NCBI GenBank assembly: GCA_963969495.1
Contig: OZ018327.1
Location: 34,025,175-34,089,174 of the forward strand
Reading direction: 5' to 3'
DNA length: 64,000 nucleotides
DNA from: Ceratothoa steindachneri
Taxonomy: Eukaryota; Arthropoda; Malacostraca; Isopoda; Cymothoidae
Below are positions 20,851 through 31,825 of this stretch, piece after piece. Position numbers and translations under genes: made by a program. The notes beneath the pieces are model-generated. The model ran no database searches. It saw only the letters and a list, made by a program, of their open reading frames with translations, and was not told where the DNA came from. Every line of letters begins with the position of its first letter. Position 1 is the stretch's first letter.

Positions 20851-23800
20851 TTAGTAAGCACTCTTTCTCTCCACATGTCCTCCATTTCCTTCCAGGCAAA
20901 TTTGAGCCTTTGATTGCACAGTTCTTTTCAGCAACACTTGATTGTCCTTAAGCGCACTGACTTCACTATCATTTATCTGGTCTTTGTTTTCCAATGTTTT
21001 ACATCTTTTAACTGGTTTATGTTTTCCGATGTTTGACATATGTTCCCATAGGATGAAATGGCACGGTGTTAAATCCTGGGATCTTGGAGGCCATTTTTCA
21101 TGTGCATCATTTAACGCGAAAGCTAAAATATTCTCTCAGTCTTTCTCTTGCAGCAAACAATTTAAGAGCTGAGGCTCCATCTTGAATCCACTAAATTCTA
21201 CTGAATGGATTGTCATAATTATCGAGGACTACTGGGATGATCCGCCGTTTGTTGATCATGTTAAGGTAGGCTAGTCCAGTGAAATTATCGTCGTAAAATA
21301 ATGTGCCGTCGAGATGGCCATTCCCTCATATTCCGAACCTCAGAGGCACTTTCTGCCTACAAATACGTCTCTCAAAGTTGAATTCTGGGCGATTGTTCAG
21401 CAGCGCATACTGTCGGATATTATGAAAATTTACCTCTCCAATCATGAGAGAGGATGCCTCGTCACAAATCACAATCATGAGAGAGGAGGCCTCGTCACAA
21501 ATCACAATCATGAGAGAGGATGCCTCGTCACAAATCACAATCATGAGAGAGGATGCCTCGTCACAAATCACAATCATGAGAGAGGATGCCTCGTTACAAA
21601 TCACAATCATGAGAGAGGATGCCTCGTCACAAATCACAATCATGCGAGAGGATGCCTCGTTACAAATCACAATCATGAGAGAGGATGCCTCGTTACAAAT
21701 CACAATCATGAGAGAGGATGCCTCGTTACAAATCACAATCATGAGAGAGGATGCCTCGTCACGAATCACAATCATGAGAGAGGATGCCTCGTTACAAATC
21801 ACAATCATGAGAGAGGATGCCTCGTTACAAATCACAATCATGAGAGAGGATGCCTCGTCACAAATCACAATCATGAGAGAGGATGCCTCGTTACAAATCA
21901 CAATCATGAGAGAGGATGCTGCCTCACAAATCACAATCATGAGAGAGGATGCCTCGTCACAACTCACAATCATGAGAGAGGATGCCTCGTCACAAATCAC
22001 AATCATGAGAGAGGATGCCTTGTCACAAATCACAATCATGAGAGAGGAGGCCTCGTCACAAATCACAATCATGAGAGAGGATGCCTCGTCACAACTCACA
22101 ATCATGAGAGAGGAGGCCTCGTCACAAATCACAATCATGAGAGAGGATGCCTCGTCACAAATCACAATCATGAGAGAGGATGCCTCGTCACAAATCACAA
22201 TCATGAGAGAGGATGCCTCGTTACAAATCACAATCATGAGAGAGGAGGCCTCGTCACAAATCACAATCATGAGAGAGGATGCCTCGTCACAAATCACAAT
22301 CATGAGAGAGGAGGCCTCGTCACAAATCACAATCATGAGAGAGGATGCCTCGTCACAAATCACAATCATGAGAGAGGAGGCCTCGTCACAACTCACAATC
22401 ATGAGAGAGGATGCCTCGTCACAAATCACAATCATGAGAGAGGATGCCTCGTCACAAATCACAATCATGAGAGAGGATGCCTTGTCACAAATCACAATCA
22501 TGAGAGAGGAGGCCTCGTCACAAATCACAATCATGAGAGAGGATGCCTCGTCACAACTCACAATCATGAGAGAGGATGCCTCGTCACAACTCACAATCAT
22601 GAGAGAGGATGCCTCGTCACAAATCACAATCATGAGAGAGGATGCCTCGTCACAAATCACAATCATGAGAGAGGAGGCCTCGTCACAAATCACAATCATG
22701 AGAGAGGATGCCTCGTCACAAATCACAATCATGAGAGAGGATGCCTCGTCACAAATCACAATCATGAGAGAGGATGCCTCGTTACAAATCACAATCATGA
22801 GAGAGGATGCCTCGTCACAACTCACAATCATGAGAGAGGATGCCTCGTCACAAATCACAATCATGAGAGAGGATGCCTCGTCACAAATCACAATCATGAG
22901 AGAGGAGGCCTCGTCACAAATCACAATCATGAGAGAGGATGCCTCGTCACAAATCACAATCATGAGAGAGGATGCCTCGTTACAAATCACAATCATGAGA
23001 GAGGATGCCTCGTCACAAATCACAATCATGAGAGAGGATGCCTCGTCACAAATCACAATCATGCGAGAGGATGCCTCGTTACAAATCACAATCATGAGAG
23101 AGGATGCCTCGTTACAAATCACAATCATGAGAGAGGATGCCTCGTTACAAATCACAATCATGAGAGAGGATGCCTCGTCACAAATCACAATCATGAGAGA
23201 GGATGCCTCGTTACAAATCACAATCATGAGAGAGGATGCCTCGTTACAAATCACAATCATGAGAGAGGATGCCTCGTCACAAATCACAATCATGAGAGAG
23301 GATGCCTCGTTACAAATCACAATCATGAGAGAGGATGCTGCCTCACAAATCACAATCATGAGAGAGGATGCCTCGTCACAACTCACAATCATGAGAGAGG
23401 ATGCCTCGTCACAAATCACAATCATGAGAGAGGATGCCTCGTTACAAATCACAATCATGAGAGAGGAGGCCTCGTCACAAATCACAATCATGAGAGAGGA
23501 TGCCTCGTCACAACTCACAATCATGAGAGAGGAGGCCTCGTCACAAATCACAATCATGAGAGAGGATGCCTCGTCACAAATCACAATCATGAGAGAGGAT
23601 GCCTCGTCACAAATCACAATCATGAGAGAGGATGCCTCGTTACAAATCACAATCATGAGAGAGGAGGCCTCGTCACAAATCACAATCATGAGAGAGGATG
23701 CCTCGTCACAAATCACAATCATGAGAGAGGAGGCCTCGTCACAAATCACAATCATGAGAGAGGATGCCTCGTCACAAATCACAATCATGAGAGAGGATGC

Positions 23801-25270
23801 CTCGTCACAACTCACAATCATGAGAGAGGATGCCTCGTCACAAATCACAATCATGAGAGAGGATGCCTCGTCACAAATCACAATCATGAGAGAGGATGCC
23901 TTGTCACAAATCACAATCATGAGAGAGGAGGCCTCGTCACAAATCACAATCATGAGAGAGGATGCCTCGTCACAACTCACAATCATGAGAGAGGATGCCT
24001 CGTCACAACTCACAATCATGAGAGAGGATGCCTCGTCACAAATCACAATCATGAGAGAGGATGCCTCGTCACAAATCACAATCATGAGAGAGGAGGCCTC
24101 GTCACAAATCACAATCATGAGAGAGGATGCCTCGTCACAAATCACAATCATGAGAGAGGATGCCTCGTCACAAATCACAATCATGAGAGAGGATGCCTCG
24201 TTACAAATCACAATCATGAGAGAGGATGCCTCGTCACAACTCACAATCATGAGAGAGGATGCCTCGTCACAAATCACAATCATGAGAGAGGATGCCTCGT
24301 CACAAATCACAATCATGAGAGAGGAGGCCTCGTCACAAATCACAATCATGAGAGAGGATGCCTCGTCACAAATCACAATCATGAGAGAGGATGCCTCGTT
24401 ACAAATCACAATCATGAGAGAGGATGCCTCGTCACAAATCACAATCATGAGAGAGGATGCCTCGTTACAAATCACAATCATGAGAGAGGATGCCTCGTTA
24501 CAAATCACAATCATGAGAGAGGATGCCTCGTTACAAATCACAATCATGAGAGAGGATGCCTCGTCACAAATCACAATCATGAGAGAGGATGCCTCGTTAC
24601 AAATCACAATCATGAGAGAGGATGCCTCTTTACAAATCACAATCATGAGAGAGGATGCCTCGTCACAAATCACAATCATGAGAGAGGATGCCTCGTTACA
24701 AATCACAATCATGAGAGAGGATGCTGCCTCACAAATCACAATCATGAGAGAGGATGCCTCGTCACAACTCACAATCATGAGAGAGGATGCCTCGTCACAA
24801 CTCACGATCATGAGAGAGGATGCCTCGTCACAAATCACAATCATGAGAGAGGAGGCCTCGTCACAACTCACAATGTTGTCCAAGAAACGAGCAGGTTTAT
24901 GGAGAAGCCATTCTTCAAATTGTCTATGGCGAGGAAAATCGCTTACAAGAAGTTGGCGCCTTGCATGAATCTTATAAAGATGCCATTTTAAGTCATCTGT
25001 AACAATGCTGTTAAATGCCATTCCTTCTAATTGATAGATTTGGATTTTGTAGAAGTGACATTCCAACATTTTCAATATTTTCTGCTGTTCTTATGATTAT
25101 TCTACAACTCGAACGACCTTTCTTTAGATTTAATCACGTTCCTTCTTCTTGCTACTTCCGGACATTTTTCATAATAGTTGGCTTGTTTACTGGATGCTTT
25201 TCAGGAAAACGGTACTCAAATAAATCTTGTACATGTATAATAATGTCAATCCTTATAAAACTTATGATAA
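20851..25270 (-). pseudogene. Transposase split by a 33-bp array
   Basis: Read on the minus strand, the N-terminal part (about 25270-24874) carries EYRFPEKHPV, then ENIENV, then FNSIVTDDLKWHLYKIHAR and RHRQFEEWLLHKPARFLDNI. The array follows. After it the chain resumes with GEVNFHNIRQYALLNN at about 21430. Then come a frameshifted WIQDGASALKLFAARERLRE (second catalytic region), a PRSQDLTPC segment where the third Asp should lie, and a C terminus ending LEGNGGHVERKSAY. The architecture is that of the eukaryotic Tc1/mariner transposases with CAGGGTG-type termini. The third acidic position reads His, and frameshifts follow the array, so it is dead. Confidence 0.75.
21440..24873 (-). repeat. 33-bp satellite of transposase origin, about 104 copies
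   Basis: The unit on the plus strand is AATCATGAGAGAGGATGCCT followed by CGTCACAAATCAC, with few variant positions (for example C/T in CGT(C/T)AC, GGAGG for GGATG, ACTCA for AATCA). The length of 33 and the absence of stops keep three of six frames open for over 3.4 kb. On the minus strand each unit reads IVICDEASSLM, which is the transposase segment around the first catalytic Asp (DEA). It joins the flanking transposase frame at both ends. It is therefore an expansion of coding sequence, not an inserted foreign satellite. Confidence 0.9.
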
Positions 25271-25279
25271 CAAATTGAA

Positions 25280-26414
25280 GTGGACACGGACTGAACAAAA
25301 GGTCTTCTTGCCAAAATATTGGTTTGATTCAGTTTACTTTTGGCATTGAAAACGGGTCCTATGTGACGTCACCTCCATCTTCATTCCGCGGAACTCCAGC
25401 GCCATTTTTGTTTGCTAGGTAAGTTTTTTTATATTTTCCGTGTATGATCTAATTTTTACCAGTTACATTATAGTCCACACTGTTCGTGAATATTGCGTGA
25501 GTTCGCAGGTTATGGTTTACATGGTGAATATGATCATTGTGAAGCAAAATGAATCTGATTTCACTGTGATTTTGAAACTACTGTATGTTGATCGGGTAAC
25601 ATTGGTTTGTGTTTTAAATGTGAAAAAGCGACCAAAAAATTAATAAAAATACAAAATATCTATGTGAAAATTTGACAATTTTTATCAGTGTTAAATGATG
25701 TTGTGTTATTATCTAACATTATTTTACTTTAGATACAAGGTTTTTATTATATACAGTAATGTGCTAAGTATATTGAGTAATTGCTTAATTTATCTAATTG
25801 TAGGCTAGTAGGTTTATTTTCATTCTATTTTTTGGCATTTATCATTTTGTACAATATTTTGTATTCAATTATGCGAATTTCAATTTTCCATTCTGTAGTT
25901 GCATTATTGCAGTAAGATGGGATTTACACATTGCTTAGTGAGGTCATTAATATATTTGTGCAATGATAAACAATGAGGGCTGTGCATTACTTGCTCAAAA
26001 ATATTCTATAAAATTATGAAATTTATTATATTATTTTTGATACCTATGTAAAAATAATGTTGTAAATTAACAATTTTAACGATTTTTTTTATATTATATG
26101 TATTTTCATAACTTTTCTGTATCATTTAGTAGTAGCAGATCCTTTAATTTGAGTTGTGGCATATAAAGAAAATGCAAAAAAATGGTACCAAGGGCGCACG
26201 GAGCGTGTCTCACATGGTGACTATCCGTACAAAACATTTTATTAAAAAATAATACCATAAATTTGAACCTGTAAATATATTTCAAAGTTTTGTATGTGAA
26301 AAATAAAGGCATTTATGTGAGCTACCTGATAGGCAGTCTGGATCTCTGCTAACCTGAAAACTTTAGTTATGATGACCAAAAAAAACAACACTAGCAGCAC
26401 GATCCGTGTCCACC
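25280..26414. mobile_element. Candidate inserted element inside the transposon
   Basis: GTGGACACGGA at 25280-25290 is matched in inverted orientation by TCCGTGTCCAC at 26403-26413. The tetramer TGAA flanks both ends. The transposase N terminus breaks off just outside the left end and long-TIR sequence lies just beyond the right end, as expected for an insertion. The inside is AT-rich with no recognised protein. Confidence 0.45.
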
Positions 26415-26812
26415 TGAAGTAGTTTTTCTATGATGCGTAGAAACGATTAATGTACCGATGAAGACAACATACTATTTTATGTATTCCATTGGTATTAAAG
26501 CTACTTAAAAAAAATAAAAGAGAATTATGCGATACTACATGTCAAATTATTTTTCTTCAGGTAAAGTTGTTAAGTTTTAACTTTTCAACTTCGGATTTTC
26601 ATTATTTCACTTCTTTGCGGAAACACTTTTTTCCCCCTCCACCAAAACCATTTGTGAATCAAAATCGCAAAAGGAAATTAAATGAAATTTTCACAATTGA
26701 AAGATAAATAATTGTTAGACAAAACAAATTTCACAGGACCAAAAGATCTCTAATAGTCTTTGAGTAATACTAATTCAAAGTTCGGTTAAATTTATTGTGG
26801 GTCACCCTGTAG

Positions 26813-27272
26813 AGTAAGATGGCAAAGACAAACATATGTAGTCAAAGTAAGATGGCAAAGACAAACATGGGTAGTCAAGGTAAGATGGCAAAGACAAACA
26901 TGGGTAGTCAAGGTAAGGTTGCAAAGACAAACATGGGGAGTCAAAATAAGATGGCAAAGGCAAACATGGGTAGTCACAGTAAGATGGAAAGGCAAACGTG
27001 GGTAGTCACAGTAATATGGCAAAGAAAAACATGGGTAGTCAAGGTAAGATGGCAAAGACAAACATGGGTAGTCAAAGTAAGATAGCAAAGACAAACATGG
27101 GGAGTCAAAGTAAGATGGCAAAGACAAACATGGGTAGTCAAAGTAAGATAGCAAAGGCAAACATGGGTAGTCAAAGTAAGATGGCAAAGACAAACATGGG
27201 TAGTCAAAATAAGATGGCAAAGACAAACATGAGTAGTCAAAGTAAGATGGCAAAGACCATCTTGGATAGTCA
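26813..27272 (+). repeat. 33-bp minisatellite, about 14 copies
   Basis: The unit is GTAAGATGGCAAAGACAAAC followed by ATGGGTAGTCAAA. It begins within four bases of the right end of the 7.2 kb transposon. Its sequence is unrelated to the 33-bp transposase array although the period is the same. Open frames in both directions are repeat artefacts. Confidence 0.9.
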
Positions 27273-28985
27273 ATGCATGTCAAAGAAGGCCGTAGTCGAT
27301 ATATAAAGGTAAACAAAAAGAAGATCACAGGTGGCCAAGGATATCAAATAAGGTTAAATAATGTCAGAAAAGGTCGTAGGAGGTCAGAAGTGGTCAAAGG
27401 AAGTCAGAAGTGGTCAAAGGAGATCAAGAGGAATCAGATGAGGTTAAGGGAGGTCAAAGGTAGTAATCAAAGAAAAATATGATTATGGGTCGTCAAGGGA
27501 AGCAAAAAGATAACAAAGATAGTCAAAGGACGCCCAAAGAGGTAAAGGGATGTTACAGGAGGTCAAGAGTGACCAAAATAGGTAATAAGTGACAAAGAAG
27601 GTCAGAATTAGCCAAGGTAGGTAAAAGGTCAAGGGTTGTCGAAGGATGTCAACCGAGGTCAGGGGTGGTCAAGGGTTGGCAGAGGAGTCCTATATTATCA
27701 GTGATAGTCAAGAGAAGTAAGATATTGTCAAGGTTAGTCAATGGTTATAAGCGGATGTCAAAAAATGTCAAAGATAGTCAAGTGTTTTTAAAGTTGGTTT
27801 AGAGTGACCAAACAAAGTAAATGGATGGTTAAGGGGGTCAGATGTAATCAAGAGGTGTTAATAATTGTCAAAGAAATTCGACAAGTGTCAGGAATGGTCA
27901 AGTGAGGTCAAAGGATGCCAGATGAGGTCATCAATTGTAAAAGGAGGTTAGAGGAATTTAAAAGAACTAAAGAGATGTCAAAGAAAGTCTTTGGTTGCTG
28001 AAGGATGTCAAATATATCAAAGGAAGTCTTGGGTTGTCGATGGATGTCAAAGGATGTCCTAGGATATCGATGGATATCAAAAGGGTTCCTGAATTGTCAT
28101 AGGAGGTCCTGGGTTGTCTTAGGATGTCAAAGGATGTCCTAGTATGTCGATGGATATAAAAAAGGTTCCTGAATTGTCATAGGAGGTCCTGGATTGTCGA
28201 AGGATTTCAATATAGGTCCTGGGTTGTCGAATGATATAAAAGAAGGACCTAGGTTGTCAAAGGATATCCAAGATGGTTAGAAGTTGTCAAAATAGGTTAA
28301 ACGATGTCCTGGGTTGTTGAATGATATCGGCGATGGTTAGAAATGGTCAAATGATAACAGAGGAGGTCCAGGGTTTTCGAAGGATGTAACGATGGTCAGA
28401 ATTGGTCAAAAGAGAGGAGGTCAAGAGAGATAAAAAAGCCAGCGGAGCTCCAGAGTTATCGAAGGATGTTAACGATGGTTAGGGAAAGTTAAGAATCGTC
28501 ATAAGAGGTCAAAATTGATCAAGAGAAATCAAAGGATGTGAGAGGAGTCAACGGTTGTCAATTAGACTAAGGGGGGTCAGAGATGGTCATAAGAGGTCAA
28601 GGGATGTCAGGAAAAGTCCAGGGTTGCACATGGATGTCAACAATGGTCAAGGGAGGTTAATGAATGTCAGAGGAGGTGTTGGTTGTCAAAGTAGGTCAAC
28701 AGAGTTCACATGTGGTTATACGAGGTCAATATATATCAGAAGAGGGCTATGGTTGTTGAATTATGAGAAGTTGGTCAAAAGAGGTCAACGATTGTCAAAG
28801 AAGATCAATGGAGGTCCGAAGTGGTTATACGAGGTCAAACGATGTCAGAGGTAGTCCAAAGTTGTGGATGGATGTCAACGAGGGTCAGAGGAGCTCGATG
28901 GAGTTTACGGGATATCATAATATGTCAGTGGTTGTCAAAATAGGTCAACGGAGGCCAAAGGTCAAGGAGAAGCCCTAAGGGTGAG
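27273..28985 (+). repeat. Degenerate (A)GGTCAA-rich array
   Basis: About 1.7 kb of purine-rich sequence in which AGGTCA, GGTCAA and GGATGTCAA phrases recur every 8-20 bases without a strict period. It follows directly from the 33-bp minisatellite and may be its old decayed margin. Open frames through it have no motif support. Confidence 0.7.
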
Positions 28986-29027
28986 TGGATGCTAGTATCT
29001 TCAGGAAAGGCGTCACCAAATCAACCT

Positions 29028-29030
<3 letters not shown>

Positions 29031-29118
<88 letters not shown>
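29031..29118. repeat. (AG)n microsatellite
   Basis: A pure AG run of 88 bases. Confidence 0.95.
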
Positions 29119-29120
<2 letters not shown>

Positions 29121-29289
29121 TAGTGGAAGACTCTTACGCTTGAAAGATTTATGGGATTTCGTCGTGAAGAAGAAAGGTGGGTGGAAGAAAGCTACCCTAA
29201 GGCACCAATTGGATCACTGATTGAAATAGCATGGGGTGCCGAATAATCCAACGGCGGTATAAACACAGTAAACAGAATGAAGAATAAAA

Positions 29290-29612
29290 CAAACAAAAAA
29301 GGGGATGCTGATAATACTAAAAATAATAATAAAAATTAATAATTGCAATAAAATGATATTAAAAATAAAAAGCAAAAAATAATAATAAATACTACTAATA
29401 AAGTAATAATAATAAAATACTACTAATAAAGTAATAATAATAAATTACTAATAATAAAATAATATAACAATAATAAAAATAATAGTAAAAATAATGAAAT
29501 AATAATATTATAATAATAATTAAGTAATAATTAAATAATAATAATGTAATAATAATATATTAATGAAAGTGTAATAATAATAATAATGATAATAATAATA
29601 AAAGAATATAGA
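29290..29612. repeat. (AAT)n-rich tract
   Basis: Imperfect AATAAT repeats lie about 100 bases downstream, in the gene's sense, of host exon 7. Confidence 0.85.
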
Positions 29613-29718
29613 TCAAACGACAATTCCCCTCGAAACTTACTTTAGACCGGTAGGAGTTCAAGGTCAACCTTAATCTACCGAAACCTTCTGACCATTAGTA
29701 GTTTGTGTCTGAACTCAC

Positions 29719-29922
29719 CCTGGGCATCGCACATGACCTTGGATGGTAGCGCCAAGACATTGTTCGTCTCATTCATATCCGAAACTCTCCCTGTGGCATC
29801 GATTTGAAGGATGAGAGAGAAGGATCGTTCCCGAGTGCCACTCCTGCAGAGGAATTTTCGCATCCTACCCGTCATCTGTAGTTTCTCAAGGTCGACCTCT
29901 CTCTCTTCTCCCGAACCCAACA
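29719..29922 (-). CDS. Host gene exon 7: end of second module
   Basis: The acceptor is CATCTTCTTTTAG and the donor is CAGG|GTGAGT. The 204-base exon starts and ends in phase 1. It encodes about residues 275-342, including a hydrophobic strand FSLILQIDATGRVSDMNETN and the close VLALPSKVMCD. The DxxGxVxDxNETNN turn followed by an LPxxVxC strand is the usual end of a CARDB-type domain, and NET is a glycosylation sequon. The intron after it, about 11 kb, contains the 7.2 kb transposon. Confidence 0.75.
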
Positions 29923-29989
29923 CTAAAAGAAGATGTGGAAAGTGAAGAGGCGATACTCGATACATACAAATGTACTCTTCCCATTATAA

Positions 29990-31015
29990 TAGATAGTAAA
30001 AATATTAAGAAGAAAAAAGACTAGAATGTTATGAAGTAGGTAGTTAAAATGTTAGATAGTAAAAAAATTAGGTAGTAAAAAAAGGTAGTCACAAAATTAG
30101 ATAGTAGAAAATTAGGTAGTCAAAATGTTAGATAGTAAAAAAATAGGTATTCAAAAAGGTAGTCAAAAATTAGATAGTAAAAAAAAAGGTAGTCAAAATG
30201 TTAGATAGTAAAAAAAAAAGGTATTAAAAAAGGTAGTAAAAAATTAGATAGTAAAAAATAGGTAGTCAAAATGTTAGATAGTAAAAAAATAGGTATTAAA
30301 AAAGGAAGTAAAAAAATTAGATAGTAAAAAAATAGGTATTTAAAAAGGTAGTCAAAAATTAGGTAACAAAAAAGGTATTAAAAAATTAGGCAGTAAAAAA
30401 ATTAGATGGTAAAAAAATTAGGTAGTAAGAAAAGGTAAACAAAAAATTAGGTAGTAAAAAAAAATAGATATATAAAAAAATAAGTAATAAAAAAGTAGTC
30501 CAAAAATTAGGTAGTCAAAAAATTTGATACGAAAAAAATTAGGTTTTAAAAAGGTAGTAAAAAAATTAGGTAGTCAAAATATTAGATAGTAAAAAATTAG
30601 GTAGTAAAATACTAGTACGTTATAAAAATAGGTAGAAAAAATCCGGAAGTAAAAGATAGTTATATAAAATTAGGTAGTAAAAAAATAGTAGGATAAAAAT
30701 TATGTAAAAAATTAGTGAGTACAAAATAGTTATTAAAAAAATTAGGTAGTAAAAAAGTAGTACGTATAAAAATAGGTATAAAAAATTAGGGAGTAAAAAA
30801 ATAGTTCTTAAAAAAATTTAGGTAGTAAAAAAAGGTAGTCCAAAAATTAGGTAGTATAAAATAGGTAGTAAAAAAAATAGGTAGCAAAAAATAGGTAGTA
30901 AAGAAATAGGTAGTAAAAATCTAGGTAGTCAAAAACAAGGAGGTTTAAAAAATAGTAAAAAAAATCAATTGTCAAAAAATTAGGTAATAAAAAAAAGGTA
31001 GTCAAAAAATTAATG
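29990..31015 (+). repeat. A-rich degenerate minisatellite (TTAGGTAGTAAAAAA)
   Basis: Units of about 12-18 bases built on TTAG(G/A)TAGTAAAAAA repeat for about 1 kb with many indels. It lies in the intron between host exons 6 and 7. A further degenerate repeat of about 65 bases containing AAAGCTGTATAAATTG follows at 31070-31260. Confidence 0.8.
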
Positions 31016-31289
31016 TTTATTTTAGAAGACGAAAAATACTTCTGAGAGTTGTTTTAATTATTAATATTTCTGCCAGCCTTTTTAAAAGCTGTATAAATTG
31101 AAGCTTTTTAGAGACCTGTAATAATTTTTAAGGCCTTTTTAAAGCTGTATAAATTGTTTTAAATTTACTGCAAACATTTTAGAAAATTGTAATAATTCTT
31201 AAACCTGTATAACTTGTTCCAGATTTGCTGCAATCTCTTTAGATAATTAGACGAACTCCTAAACCTTTTTCAAGGCCTGAGTTTAATTT

Positions 31290-31625
31290 TGCTACAAAAA
31301 AATGTTTGAGTACCACATAAATTGTATGAAGGTCAACATTTACAAACTGTGAATAATGCATCATCTCTATTGTTTCATATTGCCCGTCACACATTTCTGG
31401 AGAGAATTGTTGTGGGAGATGAAAAGTGGGTTTTGTACTGCAATATTAAACGCAAAGATCAATGGATTGATCACGAACAAATATCCTTTCCTACTTCAAG
31501 ACATGATATTGAGCATCAGAAGACTTGGATTTGGTGCGATGGGAAAGAGTTATTCTCTCTGAGATCAGAAATGATAATAAAAGACCTACTGCAAACTAAT
31601 ATGCTCAACAATTGCAACGTTTAAA
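31290..31625 (+). pseudogene. Mariner transposase fragment
   Basis: The frame carries ASSLLFHIARHTFLERIVVG directly followed by DEKWVLYCNIKRKDQWID. GDEKW holds the first catalytic Asp of mariner transposases. A damaged HQKTWIWCDGKELF segment follows and then, out of frame, YAQQLQRLN. The N and C termini are missing. The last codons run without a break into the 24-bp minisatellite that follows. Confidence 0.75.
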
Positions 31626-31825
31626 TGCTCAACAATAGTAACCTTTAAATGTTTAACAATTGCAAAGTTCAAATGTTCAGCAATTGCAACGTTTAAATGC
31701 TTAACAATGGTAACCTTTAAATGTTTAACAATCGCAAATTTCAAATTTTCAGTAATTTCAACGTTTAAATGCTCAACAATTGTTTACCTTTAAATGTTTA
31801 ACAATCGCAAAGTTCAAATGTTCAG
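31596..31825 (+). repeat. 24-bp minisatellite, left part
   Basis: The unit is TGCTCAACAATTGCAACGTT plus TAAA, with variants such as ATTGTAACC and TGTTTAACAATTGCAAAG. The first unit is the mariner codons reading AQQLQRLN, so the array grew from the transposase. It is cut by the solo LTR at 31826. Confidence 0.8.

Larger units (their letters stand above)
19615..26809 (-). mobile_element. 7.2 kb Tc1/mariner-type transposon with long TIRs and nested insertions
   Basis: The termini are CAGGGTGACC...GGTCACCCTG flanked on both sides by TA, the target duplication of the Tc1/mariner superfamily. The inverted repeats extend for roughly 230 bases: left 19615-19671 plus 20609-20790, right 26809 down to about 26570. 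The left repeat is interrupted by a mariner at 19672-20606 that landed on a TA, and the uninterrupted TA is present at the matching point of the right arm. Inside lies a transposase relic on the minus strand. A 33-bp array accounts for 3.4 kb of the length and another inverted-ended insert for 1.1 kb. Without these three parts the element would be about 1.7 kb. Confidence 0.85.

Noticed and set aside
21440..24873. CRISPR array
   Set aside because: The 33-base repeats are directly adjacent with no unique spacers, and the context is eukaryotic.
21314..24991. Giant plus-strand open frames of 1225 and 1174 codons
   Set aside because: They are produced by a 33-bp repeat that has no stop in three frames. 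Only the minus-strand frame connects to recognisable transposase sequence at both ends.
26792..27328. Repetitive proteins on both strands
   Set aside because: Open frames exist only because the 33-bp minisatellite lacks stops.
27273..28985. Basic plus-strand ORFs in the GGTCA-rich tract
   Set aside because: Low-complexity sequence with no motif and no splice-flanked block.
29638..29690. Additional exon just after exon 7 ending at a GTAAGT
   Set aside because: It would require an intron of about 30 bases, below any plausible minimum.
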